Positions 1-6,921 of a DNA stretch of 9,683 bases are shown here, piece after piece. The notes beneath the pieces were generated by a model that was not told where the DNA came from, ran no database searches, and saw only the letters and a list, made by a program, of their open reading frames with translations. The DNA lies in assembly GCA_020061285.1 (NCBI GenBank), contig JAGUYQ010000277.1, forward strand, positions 1 to 9,683. The letters run 5' to 3'. A program made the translations under genes and the position numbers. This stretch comes from Betaproteobacteria bacterium. GTDB taxonomy: Bacteria > Pseudomonadota > Gammaproteobacteria > Burkholderiales > UBA9220. How positions within the stretch are numbered: the stretch's first letter is position 1; the number at the start of each line of letters is the position of its first letter.

Positions 1-56
1 TCCTTTCCCGCCGCCAGCATCCTCTCGAAATTCTCGATCAAGGCCGCCGGGTCCAT
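1..56 (-). CDS. Start of a possible TPR-repeat protein (partial, runs off the left edge)
   Basis: Eighteen codons are visible from an ATG two bases after the trkH stop, reading MDPAALIENFERMLAAGK. A GGAAG ribosome-binding site lies at 62-66, five bases ahead of the ATG, inside the trkH 3' end. A GTG two codons further upstream is an alternative start. The amphipathic start ending in ERMLAAGK resembles small tetratricopeptide-repeat proteins that open with a helix of this type, but 18 residues cannot establish a family. The tight spacing to trkH suggests co-transcription with trkAH. The reading frame and start are reasonably supported; the function is a guess. Confidence 0.55.
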   Translation of the reverse strand, partial: MDPAALIENFERMLAAGK

Positions 57-58
57 GG

Positions 59-1516
59 TCACTTCCGCCAAAAGGCCGGGGTGAACAACACCAGCAGGGT
101 GAACAATTCCAGGCGGCCGAGGAGCATGGTGAAGCTCAACACCCATATCTGGAAATCCGTCAGGCTCTGGTAATTGGTGGCCGGCCCCACTTGGTTGAGG
201 CCCGGACCGGCGTTGTTGATACAGGCAATCACCGCCGTGAAAGCGGAAACGAAATCCATCCCGGACAGCAACAGGAGGAAAGTCAGCGCCACCACGCTGT
301 AGAAATAGAGAAAAATGAATCCCTGCACCGCGAACACCACCTTGTTGGCAATGGCGTGGTCGCCCACCTTCACCGGCACCACGGCGCGGGGATGGATCAG
401 CAGCAGCATCTCCCGCCATCCCTGCTTGAATACCAGCAGGGTGCGGATCATCTTGATGCCGCCGCCGGTGGAGCCGGAACTCACCGAAACGCAGGACAGG
501 AACAGCATCCAAAGCGGGGCAAAAATCGGCCACAAACTGTAATCCACGGTGACAAAACCCGTCGTGCTGGCCAGGGAGACGACGCTGAAGCTGGCGTGAC
601 GCAGGGCGGTCCAAAAATTGGCGTAGGTGCCCATCCACCAAAGATAGAACCCGATGCCGAAACAACTTACCGCCATCAAGAGGACATATGCCTTGGCTTC
701 GGCGTCTTCCAAATAGGAACGGAAGCTGCGCCCCCTCAGAGCAAGGAAGTGGGTGGCGAAGTTCATGCCGGCGAGCAGCATGAACACGATCAGGACAAAT
801 TCGATCAGGGGCGAATTGTAGTAGCCGATACTGGCGTCATGGGTGGAAAACCCCCCCAGGCTGAGGGTGGAAAAAGCATGGCATATCGCGTCGAACCAAT
901 TCATGCCGGCCCACTTGAGGGCCAGGATGCAGGCCACGGTAATCCCGACATACACCAGCCACAGGTTCTTGGCGGTTTCGGTGATGCGCGGGGTCAATTG
1001 GGAGTCCTTCATCGGGCCCGGGGTCTCGGCCTTATACAATTGGCGACCGCCAATCCCCAGCAAGGGCAAAACGGCCACCGCCAGCACGATGATACCCATG
1101 CCGCCGATCCAGTGCAGCTCGTGGCGCCACATGTTGATGGCTTGCGGCATGGTGTCCAGGCCGGTAAGGGTAGTAGCCCCGGTGGTGGTCAGCCCGGACA
1201 TGGTCTCGAAATAGGCGTCGGTGAAGGACAAGCCGCGGAGCTCCCCCATCAATGGAATGGTGGCGAAAGCCGCCATCACCGTCCACACCAGGGTCACCAG
1301 CAGAAAACCGTCCCTGGCCTTGAGCTCCCGCTTGAAGCGGCGGGTGAACAGCCACATCAGGTAGCCGCCGCCGAGGGTGATGATCATCGCCTCGAGAAAC
1401 TCCCATGCCGTGCCATCCTGGTACCAAAAAGAGGTGCCGACAGGAAGAATGAAGGCGAGACTGAACAACATCAGCATCAGCCCCAGCACGTTGGTGATGG
1501 GCAGGACTTTGTTCAT
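59..1516 (-). CDS. trkH: TrkH potassium uptake channel subunit
   Basis: Inner-membrane, K+-translocating subunit of the Trk uptake system, which works with the cytoplasmic NAD-binding subunit TrkA encoded just upstream. The 485 residues match the usual TrkH length. The four pore-loop motifs of the SKT (Trk/Ktr/HKT) superfamily are all visible: TTTGA at 110-114, SLGGF at 219-223, STTGF at 317-321 and NNAGPG at 434-439, each with its filter glycine. The glycine-rich intramembrane loop SGSTGGGIKMIR (348-359), which gates the pore in this family, is intact. Many hydrophobic helices fill the rest, including 5-25, 38-57, 70-92, 237-259, 274-296, 392-418 and 455-479. The ATG directly follows the trkA stop (TAAATG) and has no good Shine-Dalgarno, so translation is probably coupled to trkA. 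Family assignment is secure. Confidence 0.97.
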   Translation of the reverse strand: MNKVLPITNVLGLMLMLFSLAFILPVGTSFWYQDGTAWEFLEAMIITLGGGYLMWLFTRRFKRELKARDGFLLVTLVWTVMAAFATIPLMGELRGLSFTDAYFETMSGLTTTGATTLTGLDTMPQAINMWRHELHWIGGMGIIVLAVAVLPLLGIGGRQLYKAETPGPMKDSQLTPRITETAKNLWLVYVGITVACILALKWAGMNWFDAICHAFSTLSLGGFSTHDASIGYYNSPLIEFVLIVFMLLAGMNFATHFLALRGRSFRSYLEDAEAKAYVLLMAVSCFGIGFYLWWMGTYANFWTALRHASFSVVSLASTTGFVTVDYSLWPIFAPLWMLFLSCVSVSSGSTGGGIKMIRTLLVFKQGWREMLLLIHPRAVVPVKVGDHAIANKVVFAVQGFIFLYFYSVVALTFLLLLSGMDFVSAFTAVIACINNAGPGLNQVGPATNYQSLTDFQIWVLSFTMLLGRLELFTLLVLFTPAFWRK

Positions 1517-2890
1517 TTAGAGGAATCCGATGCCGACCTGGAACAGCTTTTCGACCTTGGGAATCATGCGCTTGTTGACCACGAACAGGATCACGTGGTC
1601 GCCGCTTTCGATCACCGTGTCGTGGTGGGCGATCAACACCTCCTCGCCGCGGACGATGGCCCCGATGGTGGTGCCCTTGGGCAGGTCGATCTCCTGAATG
1701 GCCCGTCCCACCACCTTGGACGTTTTGGCGTCGCCGTGAGCCACGATTTCCAAGGCTTCCGCCGCGCCGCGCCGCAAGGAGTGGACCACCGCGATGTCCC
1801 CCTGGCGCACATGGGTGAGCAGGCCGCCGATGGTGGCCTGGGCGGGGGAAATGGCGACGTCGATCTGGCCGCTCTGCACCAGGTCCACGTAGGACATGCG
1901 GTTGATCAGGGCGATGACCTTGCGCGCCCCCCGGCGCTTGGCGAGCAGGGCCGCCATGATGTTGTTCTCGTCGTCGTTAGTGAGGGCGCAGAACACGTCC
2001 ATCTCCTCGATGTTCTCCGACACCAGCAATTCCTCGTCGGTAGCGTCTCCCACCAGCACCAGGGTATGGGAAAGCTCCTTGGCGAGGCTTTCGGCAGCGC
2101 GCTTGTTGACCTCGATCAGCTTGACCTCGTAGTCCTTCTCCAGGCTGCGGGCCAGGCGGCGGCCGATGTTGCCGCCGCCGGCGATCATCACCCGCTTCAC
2201 CGGCTTGTCCATGCGGCGGAGCTCCTTGAACACGGTACGGAGGTTCTTTCGCGCGGCGATGAGGAAGATTTCGTCCCCCGGTTCGACCACCGTATGGCCC
2301 TCGGGAAAGATCGGCCGGTCGCGGCGGAAAATCGCCGCCACCCGTGTGTCCACGGTGGGAATATGCTCCCGCAGGTTCTTGAGTTCGTGGCCCACCAGCA
2401 GACCGCCGTGGTAGGCGCGCACGGCCGCCAGCCGTACCTTGCCGTCGGCGAAATCCAGCACCTGGAGCGCCTCCGGGTATTCCAGCAGCTTGCCGATGTA
2501 GTCGGTGAGAGCCTGCTCGGGACTGATGGTGTAATCCACCGCCAGGTTTTCCTCGGCGAAGATTTCCGGATAGCGGAAGTAATCGAAGGAACGGATGCGG
2601 GCGATCTTGGTGGGAATATTGAACAGTATCTTGGCCAGCTTGCAGGCCAGCATGTTGATCTCGTCCGCCTGGGTGACGGCGAGCAGCATATCGGCGTCCT
2701 CCGCCCCCGCCTGGCGCAGGATCGAGGGGTGGGAAGCATTGCCGCACACGGTACGCAGGTCGTAGCGGTCTTGCAGATAGGCCAGTTTTTCGCCGTCCGT
2801 ATCCACCACGGTGATGTCGTTGGCCTCGCTCACCAGGGCTTCCGCCACCGACGAGCCGACCTGTCCGGCCCCCAGGATGATGATTTTCAC
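1517..2890 (-). CDS. trkA: TrkA, NAD-binding regulatory subunit of Trk potassium uptake
   Basis: Peripheral cytoplasmic protein that binds NAD(H) or other nucleotides and gates TrkH. The 457-residue protein has the classic duplicated RCK layout: Rossmann domain 1 (1-120) with GAGQVG at 7-12 and the ribose-binding acidic end VVDTD at 28-32; RCK_C 1 (about 145-225); Rossmann domain 2 (about 232-350) with GGGNIG at 238-243 and IEVNK at 259-263; RCK_C 2 (about 370-455). The start codon is GTG. It is chosen because the protein then begins with the canonical [12 protein letters not shown], and AAGGA sits six bases upstream. It abuts trkH with zero spacing. A hairpin and a candidate promoter lie in the 58 bp before it. 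Adjacency of ntrX and trkA is also known in alphaproteobacteria. Confidence 0.97.
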   Translation of the reverse strand: MKIIILGAGQVGSSVAEALVSEANDITVVDTDGEKLAYLQDRYDLRTVCGNASHPSILRQAGAEDADMLLAVTQADEINMLACKLAKILFNIPTKIARIRSFDYFRYPEIFAEENLAVDYTISPEQALTDYIGKLLEYPEALQVLDFADGKVRLAAVRAYHGGLLVGHELKNLREHIPTVDTRVAAIFRRDRPIFPEGHTVVEPGDEIFLIAARKNLRTVFKELRRMDKPVKRVMIAGGGNIGRRLARSLEKDYEVKLIEVNKRAAESLAKELSHTLVLVGDATDEELLVSENIEEMDVFCALTNDDENNIMAALLAKRRGARKVIALINRMSYVDLVQSGQIDVAISPAQATIGGLLTHVRQGDIAVVHSLRRGAAEALEIVAHGDAKTSKVVGRAIQEIDLPKGTTIGAIVRGEEVLIAHHDTVIESGDHVILFVVNKRMIPKVEKLFQVGIGFL

Positions 2891-2896
2891 GCCCGG

Positions 2897-2901
2897 TCCT
2901 T
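2897..2901 (-). promoter_or_regulatory. Ribosome-binding site of trkA
   Basis: The minus strand reads AAGGA here, six bases before the GTG at 2890-2888. It fixes the non-ATG start of trkA. Confidence 0.75.
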
Positions 2902-2905
2902 AACG

Positions 2906-2936
2906 AAGAAAAGCGCGATTCTATTCCGAATCGCGC
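2906..2936 (-). terminator. Rho-independent terminator-like hairpin after ntrX
   Basis: On the minus strand a perfect 9-bp stem (GCGCGATTC pairing with GAATCGCGC, plus-strand arms 2928-2936 and 2913-2921) closes a six-base loop GGAATA and is followed by TTTTCTT (2912-2906). It starts 12 bases after the ntrX stop and ends 15 bases before the trkA start. It could end the htpX-to-ntrX transcript, or act as a partial terminator that lowers trkAH expression. The stem contains four A-T pairs and the tail is interrupted by a C, so efficiency may be moderate. Confidence 0.7.
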
Positions 2937-2945
2937 CGGATGCAA
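2918..2945 (-). promoter_or_regulatory. Candidate sigma-70 promoter for trkAH
   Basis: The minus strand reads TTGCAT (2945-2940), a 16-base spacer, then TAGAAT (2923-2918). The -10 box matches TATAAT at five of six positions; the -35 matches TTGACA at only three. Transcription would begin near 2911, giving a leader of about 20 bases that includes the trkA ribosome-binding site. The -10 box lies in the loop and descending arm of the hairpin, so the two signals overlap. The proposal rests on spacing and the -10 box, and the weak -35 keeps confidence low. Confidence 0.35.
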
Positions 2946-2948
2946 CCG

Positions 2949-4211
2949 TCACTCCTCGCCGCGGCGGGAAAACTTGATCCCCAGTTGCTTCAGCTTGCGG
3001 TATAGGTGAGTGCGCTCCAGGCCCACCCGCTCGGCGACGCGGCTCATGTTCCCCCCCGCCAGGGCGATATGGTGCTCGAAATACACTCTCTCGAAGGCTT
3101 CCCGCGCCTCCCGCAGGGGAACGTCCAGGGGCAGGGCGGGGCTTTCCGCCACCGTTGCCGCCGGGGCGTCCTGCTTCAGCAGCCGGTCCACGTCCTCCGC
3201 GGTGATCTCCTCTCCCAGGCAGGTCGCTGCCAGGGTTTTGACCGCGTTTTCCAACTGGGGCAGGTTGCTTGTCCAGTCGGCAATGCGCAGTTGGTTCAGC
3301 GCCGCGGTGGCGAAACGCCGCAGGGGCACCAGGCGGTTTTCCACCAATTGCTCCAGCACGGCCTTGGCCAAATCGGGAATGTCGTCCCGGTGATCCCGCA
3401 AGGGCGGAATGGTGAGGGAGATGCCGCTCAATTGGTTGAGCAGGTCGGGGTCGAAGGCGCCGCCCTCCACCAGGGGCAGCAGGGGCCGGTGGGCGGCGCA
3501 CACTACCCGCAGGTTGTAGCGGTCGGATTTGTTCAGCAGGAGCAGCAGGCCCTTCTGCTCCAGCCGCTTGAGGGAGTCCACGGCGGGAATGAACAGCAGG
3601 CCGTCCTTCAAGTCCTCGGCCAGTTTCTGGGTGTCCTCCGCCAGGCGGCCGGGGTCGTCCAACTGGACCCAGGGGGTGCCCGGCTGGTGCAGGAAGCGGG
3701 CGCACAGTTCGGCCCCCGCCCCCTTTTCCTCCAGCAGCAGCAGCGGCGTCTTGAAATGGGCCACCTGGGTCAGGCGCTGCTTCAGCTCGGCGATTTGGGG
3801 GCTGCGCCCGAGACGGGCGAGGTCGATGCCGGGGACGAACTGGATTTCGCTCCGCTTCAAGGCCCGCTCCACCGTGGAGAGCAGTTTCTGCAGGGTGATG
3901 GGCTTTTCCAGGAAATCCAGGGCACCGATCTTGGTGGCCTCCACCGCCGTGTCGATGGTGCCGTGGCCGGACATCATCACCACCGGCATGGTAAGCAGGC
4001 CGTGGCTTTTCCACTCCTTGAGCAGGGTGACGCCGTCGGTGTCCGGCATCCAGATATCCAGCAGCACCAGGTCGGGGCGCACGCTGTGGCGCGATTCCCG
4101 CGCCTGGGCGGCGTTTTCCGCCAAGTGGACGCGATAACCCTCGTCCTGGAGAATTTCCGACAGCAATTCGCGGATACCCGCTTCGTCGTCAACAACCAAT
4201 ATCGAACTCAT
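2949..4211 (-). CDS. ntrX: NtrX-type response regulator with degenerate AAA+ domain
   Basis: Response regulator paired with NtrY (420 residues). The receiver domain (1-120) is complete: acidic pair D8/D9, phospho-acceptor D52 in LLDIWMPD, S81 and K103 in FLEKP. The C-terminus has a Fis-type helix-turn-helix (about 368-411, with GGNMSRVAERVGLERTHLYR). The middle aligns to the sigma-54 activator AAA+ fold, but Walker A reads EEKGAGAE (161-168, lysine replaced by A167), the GAFTGA loop is absent with a deletion of some tens of residues, Walker B reads GLLFIPAV (204-211) without its acidic pair, and sensor II reads SNLPQLEN (315-322) without its arginine. It is therefore unlikely to hydrolyse ATP or activate sigma-54 polymerase, and probably works as a plain DNA-binding regulator. 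The start is the ATG overlapping the ntrY stop by four bases (ATGA). An upstream in-frame ATG would add 12 unrelated residues. Confidence 0.88.
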   Translation of the reverse strand: MSSILVVDDEAGIRELLSEILQDEGYRVHLAENAAQARESRHSVRPDLVLLDIWMPDTDGVTLLKEWKSHGLLTMPVVMMSGHGTIDTAVEATKIGALDFLEKPITLQKLLSTVERALKRSEIQFVPGIDLARLGRSPQIAELKQRLTQVAHFKTPLLLLEEKGAGAELCARFLHQPGTPWVQLDDPGRLAEDTQKLAEDLKDGLLFIPAVDSLKRLEQKGLLLLLNKSDRYNLRVVCAAHRPLLPLVEGGAFDPDLLNQLSGISLTIPPLRDHRDDIPDLAKAVLEQLVENRLVPLRRFATAALNQLRIADWTSNLPQLENAVKTLAATCLGEEITAEDVDRLLKQDAPAATVAESPALPLDVPLREAREAFERVYFEHHIALAGGNMSRVAERVGLERTHLYRKLKQLGIKFSRRGEE

Positions 4212-6340
4212 GTTTCCTTCTTCCCGATTGTGGGCAGCACGACGCAAACGCAGGCGCCGTGGGGTTTGAGATTCTCCGTGGACAGGGCGCCCCGGTGTTC
4301 CTCGATGATCTTCTTCACGATGGCCAAGCCCAGGCCGGTGCCCTTGGGCTTGGTGGTGACGTAGGGCTCGAACAGCCTCGCCAGCAGGGCCTCGGGAAAG
4401 CCGGCGCCGTTGTCGCGGATGCTCAAGCGCACCCGCCCGTCTTCCAAAGCCTCGGTCTGCACTTCGATTTTCGGTTCCACCTGCTCCGCCACCGCCTCCT
4501 GGGCGTTTTTCAGCAGATTGTGGATCACCTGGCGCAACAGGGTCATATCCCCTTCCACCGGCGGCAACGCCCCGGCCAAGTCCAGCTCCAGCCTTTGCCC
4601 CGCCGGTTCGTAGAGGGTCGCCACCTCCTGCACCAGCCGGTTGAGGTCCACCTCTTGCAGCTTGAGCTGGGGCGAGCGGGCGTATTCGCTGAAGGCATTG
4701 ACCATTTTCTTCAGGGCCGCCACCTGGTTGACGATGGTGGAGGTGGAGCGGCGCAGCATCTCCCCGTCCCCCTCCCCCAGCTTGTCCGCCAATTTGTGCT
4801 CCAGGCGCTCGGCGGAAAGCTGGATGGGGGTGAGGGGGTTCTTGATCTCGTGGGCGAGGCGCCGCGCCACCTCGCCCCAGGCGGCGTCCCGCTGGGCCTG
4901 GATGAGGCCGGTGATCTCGTCGAAGACCACGATATACCCCCCCTCCACCTCCAGGGGCAGGCGGCTGCCCCGCACCAGCAGGAGGTGGGTCACCCCCTTG
5001 CTGGTGTACTCCATCTGCTCCTGCCAGTCCTTGGCGCCGTTCTGCCCCAGGTGGCGGGCCAGGCTGTCGGCAAAAGCCGCCAGTTCCTCCTCCCGCATGC
5101 CCCAGTCGGCCAGCTTCAGCCCCCGCAGGCGCCCCAGGTCCACGCCCAGGATCACCCCGGCGCTGAGATTGACGGTGGACAGGCGCAGCTTGGCGTCGAA
5201 GGCCAACACCCCCGACGAGAGGTGGGCCAGGATGCTTTCCAGGTAAATCTTCGCCGCTTCCATTTGGCGCTGGTTGAACTCGGTCTGGGCGCGGGCCTCG
5301 GCCAACTCCCGGGTCATGGTGTTGAAGGATTGGGTCAGCATGCCCAGTTCGTCCCAGCTCTGCACCTCGGGCATGGCGCTGAAATCCCCCTTCGCCACCG
5401 CACGGGTGCCCCGGGCGAGAATCCCCAGGGGCGCGGAAAGCCGCTCGGAGAGCACGAAGGCCAGGGCCACCGCGGACAGCAGGGCGAGCAGCAGGGTCAG
5501 GGTCAGGGTCAGGCCGGAAATCCGCTTCAAGCCGACTCGCGCCAGGGACAAGGCCTGGTAGTCCCGGTACACCGCTTCCACCGTTTCCGCGTCCTGGGAC
5601 AGCTTGGGCGACACCGGTTGCAGCAGTTGCAGGACGCGGATGTCCTCGGTCAGGGACAGCACGTTCACCGGCACCACCACCCGCATGTACAAGCCCCGGC
5701 CGGGAATGGACTCGATCACGCTGTAGGGTTTCTGCATCCGCACCTGGCGCAGCACGGCGGCGGTGGGCACCTCCGGCAGCATGCCGGCCCGCTCGTTGCC
5801 GGCGTAGGCCACCACGCCGCCCTTGGCATTCAGCAGCAAGGCCTCCTGTACCCCGCTCTGTTCCCGCAGGGCGTTGAGGTTGAGGGCATGGGCATCGAGG
5901 GGCAGGTCGGAAAGGGCCACCGCCATGGTTTCCCCCTTCTTGGACAAATCCCGCAGAAGGTATTCCAGGGCGGTGCGGCCCAGGTTAAGACCTCCTTCCA
6001 GGGCGTTGTCCACCCGCACGTCGAACCAGGACTCGATGTTCTTCGACAGGAACTGCACCGACATGCCGTATACCAGGGTCCCCGGCAGCACCGCCAGAAG
6101 ACCGAAGAACACCAGCAGGCGCAGGGTAAGGCGGGCGCCGAAAATACGCGCCCGGATTTTGCGCCGCAGCAGCCGGATCTGGAACACGATCAATAGCACC
6201 AAGCCCACGGCCAGGGCCAGGTTCAGGCCCAGCAGCAAGGGATAGTTCTTGGAGAAGAAATCCGTGTTGCCGCCGGCGGAGGCCAGCAGCACCAGCAGGA
6301 TAGCCCCCAGCACGGCACTGGCGATGGCAACGTATTTCAT
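4208..6340 (-). CDS. ntrY: NtrY-type membrane sensor histidine kinase
   Basis: Membrane sensor kinase of the NtrYX two-component system (710 residues), predicted to phosphorylate NtrX. Visible layout: transmembrane helices at about 5-22, 36-56 and 72-95; an extracytoplasmic domain of roughly 96-272; a fourth helix at 273-296; a HAMP linker (297-350); a PAS domain (about 362-480); HisKA with the H-box AHEIKNP and H497; and the ATPase domain with N-box HNLLKNAQEA (N608, N612), G1 DNGAGFP (643-649), F-box LFEPYVTTK (656-664) and G2 GTGLGLAIV (667-675). All catalytic motifs are intact, unlike the AAA+ part of its partner. The HEIKNP box and four-helix sensor are typical of NtrY rather than soluble NtrB. 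The start follows the DUF4390 stop by 16 bases with only a weak GGA ribosome site. The fourth helix contains a short hexanucleotide repeat. Confidence 0.93.
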   Translation of the reverse strand: MKYVAIASAVLGAILLVLLASAGGNTDFFSKNYPLLLGLNLALAVGLVLLIVFQIRLLRRKIRARIFGARLTLRLLVFFGLLAVLPGTLVYGMSVQFLSKNIESWFDVRVDNALEGGLNLGRTALEYLLRDLSKKGETMAVALSDLPLDAHALNLNALREQSGVQEALLLNAKGGVVAYAGNERAGMLPEVPTAAVLRQVRMQKPYSVIESIPGRGLYMRVVVPVNVLSLTEDIRVLQLLQPVSPKLSQDAETVEAVYRDYQALSLARVGLKRISGLTLTLTLLLALLSAVALAFVLSERLSAPLGILARGTRAVAKGDFSAMPEVQSWDELGMLTQSFNTMTRELAEARAQTEFNQRQMEAAKIYLESILAHLSSGVLAFDAKLRLSTVNLSAGVILGVDLGRLRGLKLADWGMREEELAAFADSLARHLGQNGAKDWQEQMEYTSKGVTHLLLVRGSRLPLEVEGGYIVVFDEITGLIQAQRDAAWGEVARRLAHEIKNPLTPIQLSAERLEHKLADKLGEGDGEMLRRSTSTIVNQVAALKKMVNAFSEYARSPQLKLQEVDLNRLVQEVATLYEPAGQRLELDLAGALPPVEGDMTLLRQVIHNLLKNAQEAVAEQVEPKIEVQTEALEDGRVRLSIRDNGAGFPEALLARLFEPYVTTKPKGTGLGLAIVKKIIEEHRGALSTENLKPHGACVCVVLPTIGKKET
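4214..4219 (-). promoter_or_regulatory. Ribosome-binding site of ntrX
   Basis: AAGGAA on the minus strand, within the last codons of ntrY and a few bases before the ntrX ATG. It supports the start at 4211 over the longer reading frame from 4247. Confidence 0.75.
5492..5513 (-). repeat. Short hexanucleotide tandem repeat inside ntrY
   Basis: On the plus strand CAGGGT occurs three times in tandem plus a partial CAGG (22 bases). On the coding strand it reads as CTG-ACC units encoding alternating Leu-Thr at residues 277-283, in the fourth transmembrane helix. The unit length is a multiple of three, so slippage would change helix length by two residues without breaking the frame. Confidence 0.8.
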
Positions 6341-6356
6341 AAGTCCGGCCGACCGC

Positions 6357-6911
6357 TCACTGCTTCTCGGTCCAGTAATACCAGCCCGAATCCAGGTTCC
6401 ACTCCTTGGAACCCATGGCGGAAAGCTGCAAGGGCTTCGGCAGGCGGGAGGTGTCCAGGCGCAACGCCAGGCCGGCGCGGTAATTCTGCCCTTTTTTCAG
6501 GGCGGCCCGCTCCGCCACCTTCCAGCCCCGGATCAGGCCGAGGGAATGGCGGACCTCGTCCAAGGAATCCAGGTTCTTGTGGATGATGCCGGTACTGAGC
6601 TGGTACTGGCGGGTGAGGGCGTTGTAACGCAGGCGGTATTGCTGTTGCAGGCTGGCCACGGTTTCCCCGAACCAGTAGCTGCGGGGCCGCACCAGTTCGA
6701 ACTCGGCGACGAAATAGAGGGTGATGCCCTTGGTCAGCGCCTCTTCCAGGGTGGGATTGAAGTTGACGTCCAGGTCCGCGTCCATCTCCCAGGCGTCTTC
6801 GGTCTGCTGCAACTCCGCCGATTTGACCGTAATGCCGTCCGCCGCCACGGGTGGGGCGGCCAAGCAGAACAGCGTCAACAGGAAAGCACCGAGAAGACGG
6901 CGCAGAAACAC
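6357..6911 (-). CDS. DUF4390 family exported protein
   Basis: A 184-residue protein of unknown function, recognised as DUF4390 from its context between rsmB and ntrY and from motifs such as RPRSYWFGE, YRLRYNALTRQYQLS and the C-terminal WNLDSGWYYW. The N-terminus is a clear Sec signal peptide: MFLRRLLGAFLLTLFCLAA, with probable cleavage near PVAA, so the mature protein should be periplasmic. The cysteine in the hydrophobic core lacks a lipobox. The start chosen is the GTG at 6911, ten bases after the rsmB stop. An in-frame ATG at 6986 would overlap rsmB by 65 bases and spoil the signal peptide, so it is less likely. No strong ribosome site is visible; an AAGGGG lies 13 bases upstream of the GTG. 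The conserved position just before ntrY makes a role linked to NtrYX signalling plausible but untested. Confidence 0.85.
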   Translation of the reverse strand: MFLRRLLGAFLLTLFCLAAPPVAADGITVKSAELQQTEDAWEMDADLDVNFNPTLEEALTKGITLYFVAEFELVRPRSYWFGETVASLQQQYRLRYNALTRQYQLSTGIIHKNLDSLDEVRHSLGLIRGWKVAERAALKKGQNYRAGLALRLDTSRLPKPLQLSAMGSKEWNLDSGWYYWTEKQ

Positions 6912-6921
6912 CCGGAAAGCG

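Noticed and set aside
552..573. Similar AAAACCCGTCGTGC stretches in trkH and near 6950 in rsmB
   Set aside because: The match is short, lies in unrelated coding contexts and has no flanking similarity, so chance is the simplest explanation.
1977..2945. Minus-strand open frames in other frames within trkA, ntrX and rsmB
   Set aside because: They are Arg/Gly/Pro-rich out-of-frame shadows of conserved genes.
191..2977. A 928-codon open frame on the plus strand across trkH and trkA
   Set aside because: It is antisense to two certain genes. Its protein is rich in His, Gln, Gly and Asp, with no domain, as expected of a mirror frame in GC-rich DNA.
4212..4247. Longer ntrX start at 4247
   Set aside because: The extra 12 residues are simply the ntrY 3' end read in another frame, and the strong ribosome site lies between this ATG and the one at 4211.
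3006..6196. Long plus-strand open frames opposite ntrX and ntrY (about 450 and 645 codons)
   Set aside because: They show the same low-complexity His/Gln/Gly composition, lie opposite intact conserved genes and have no family signature.
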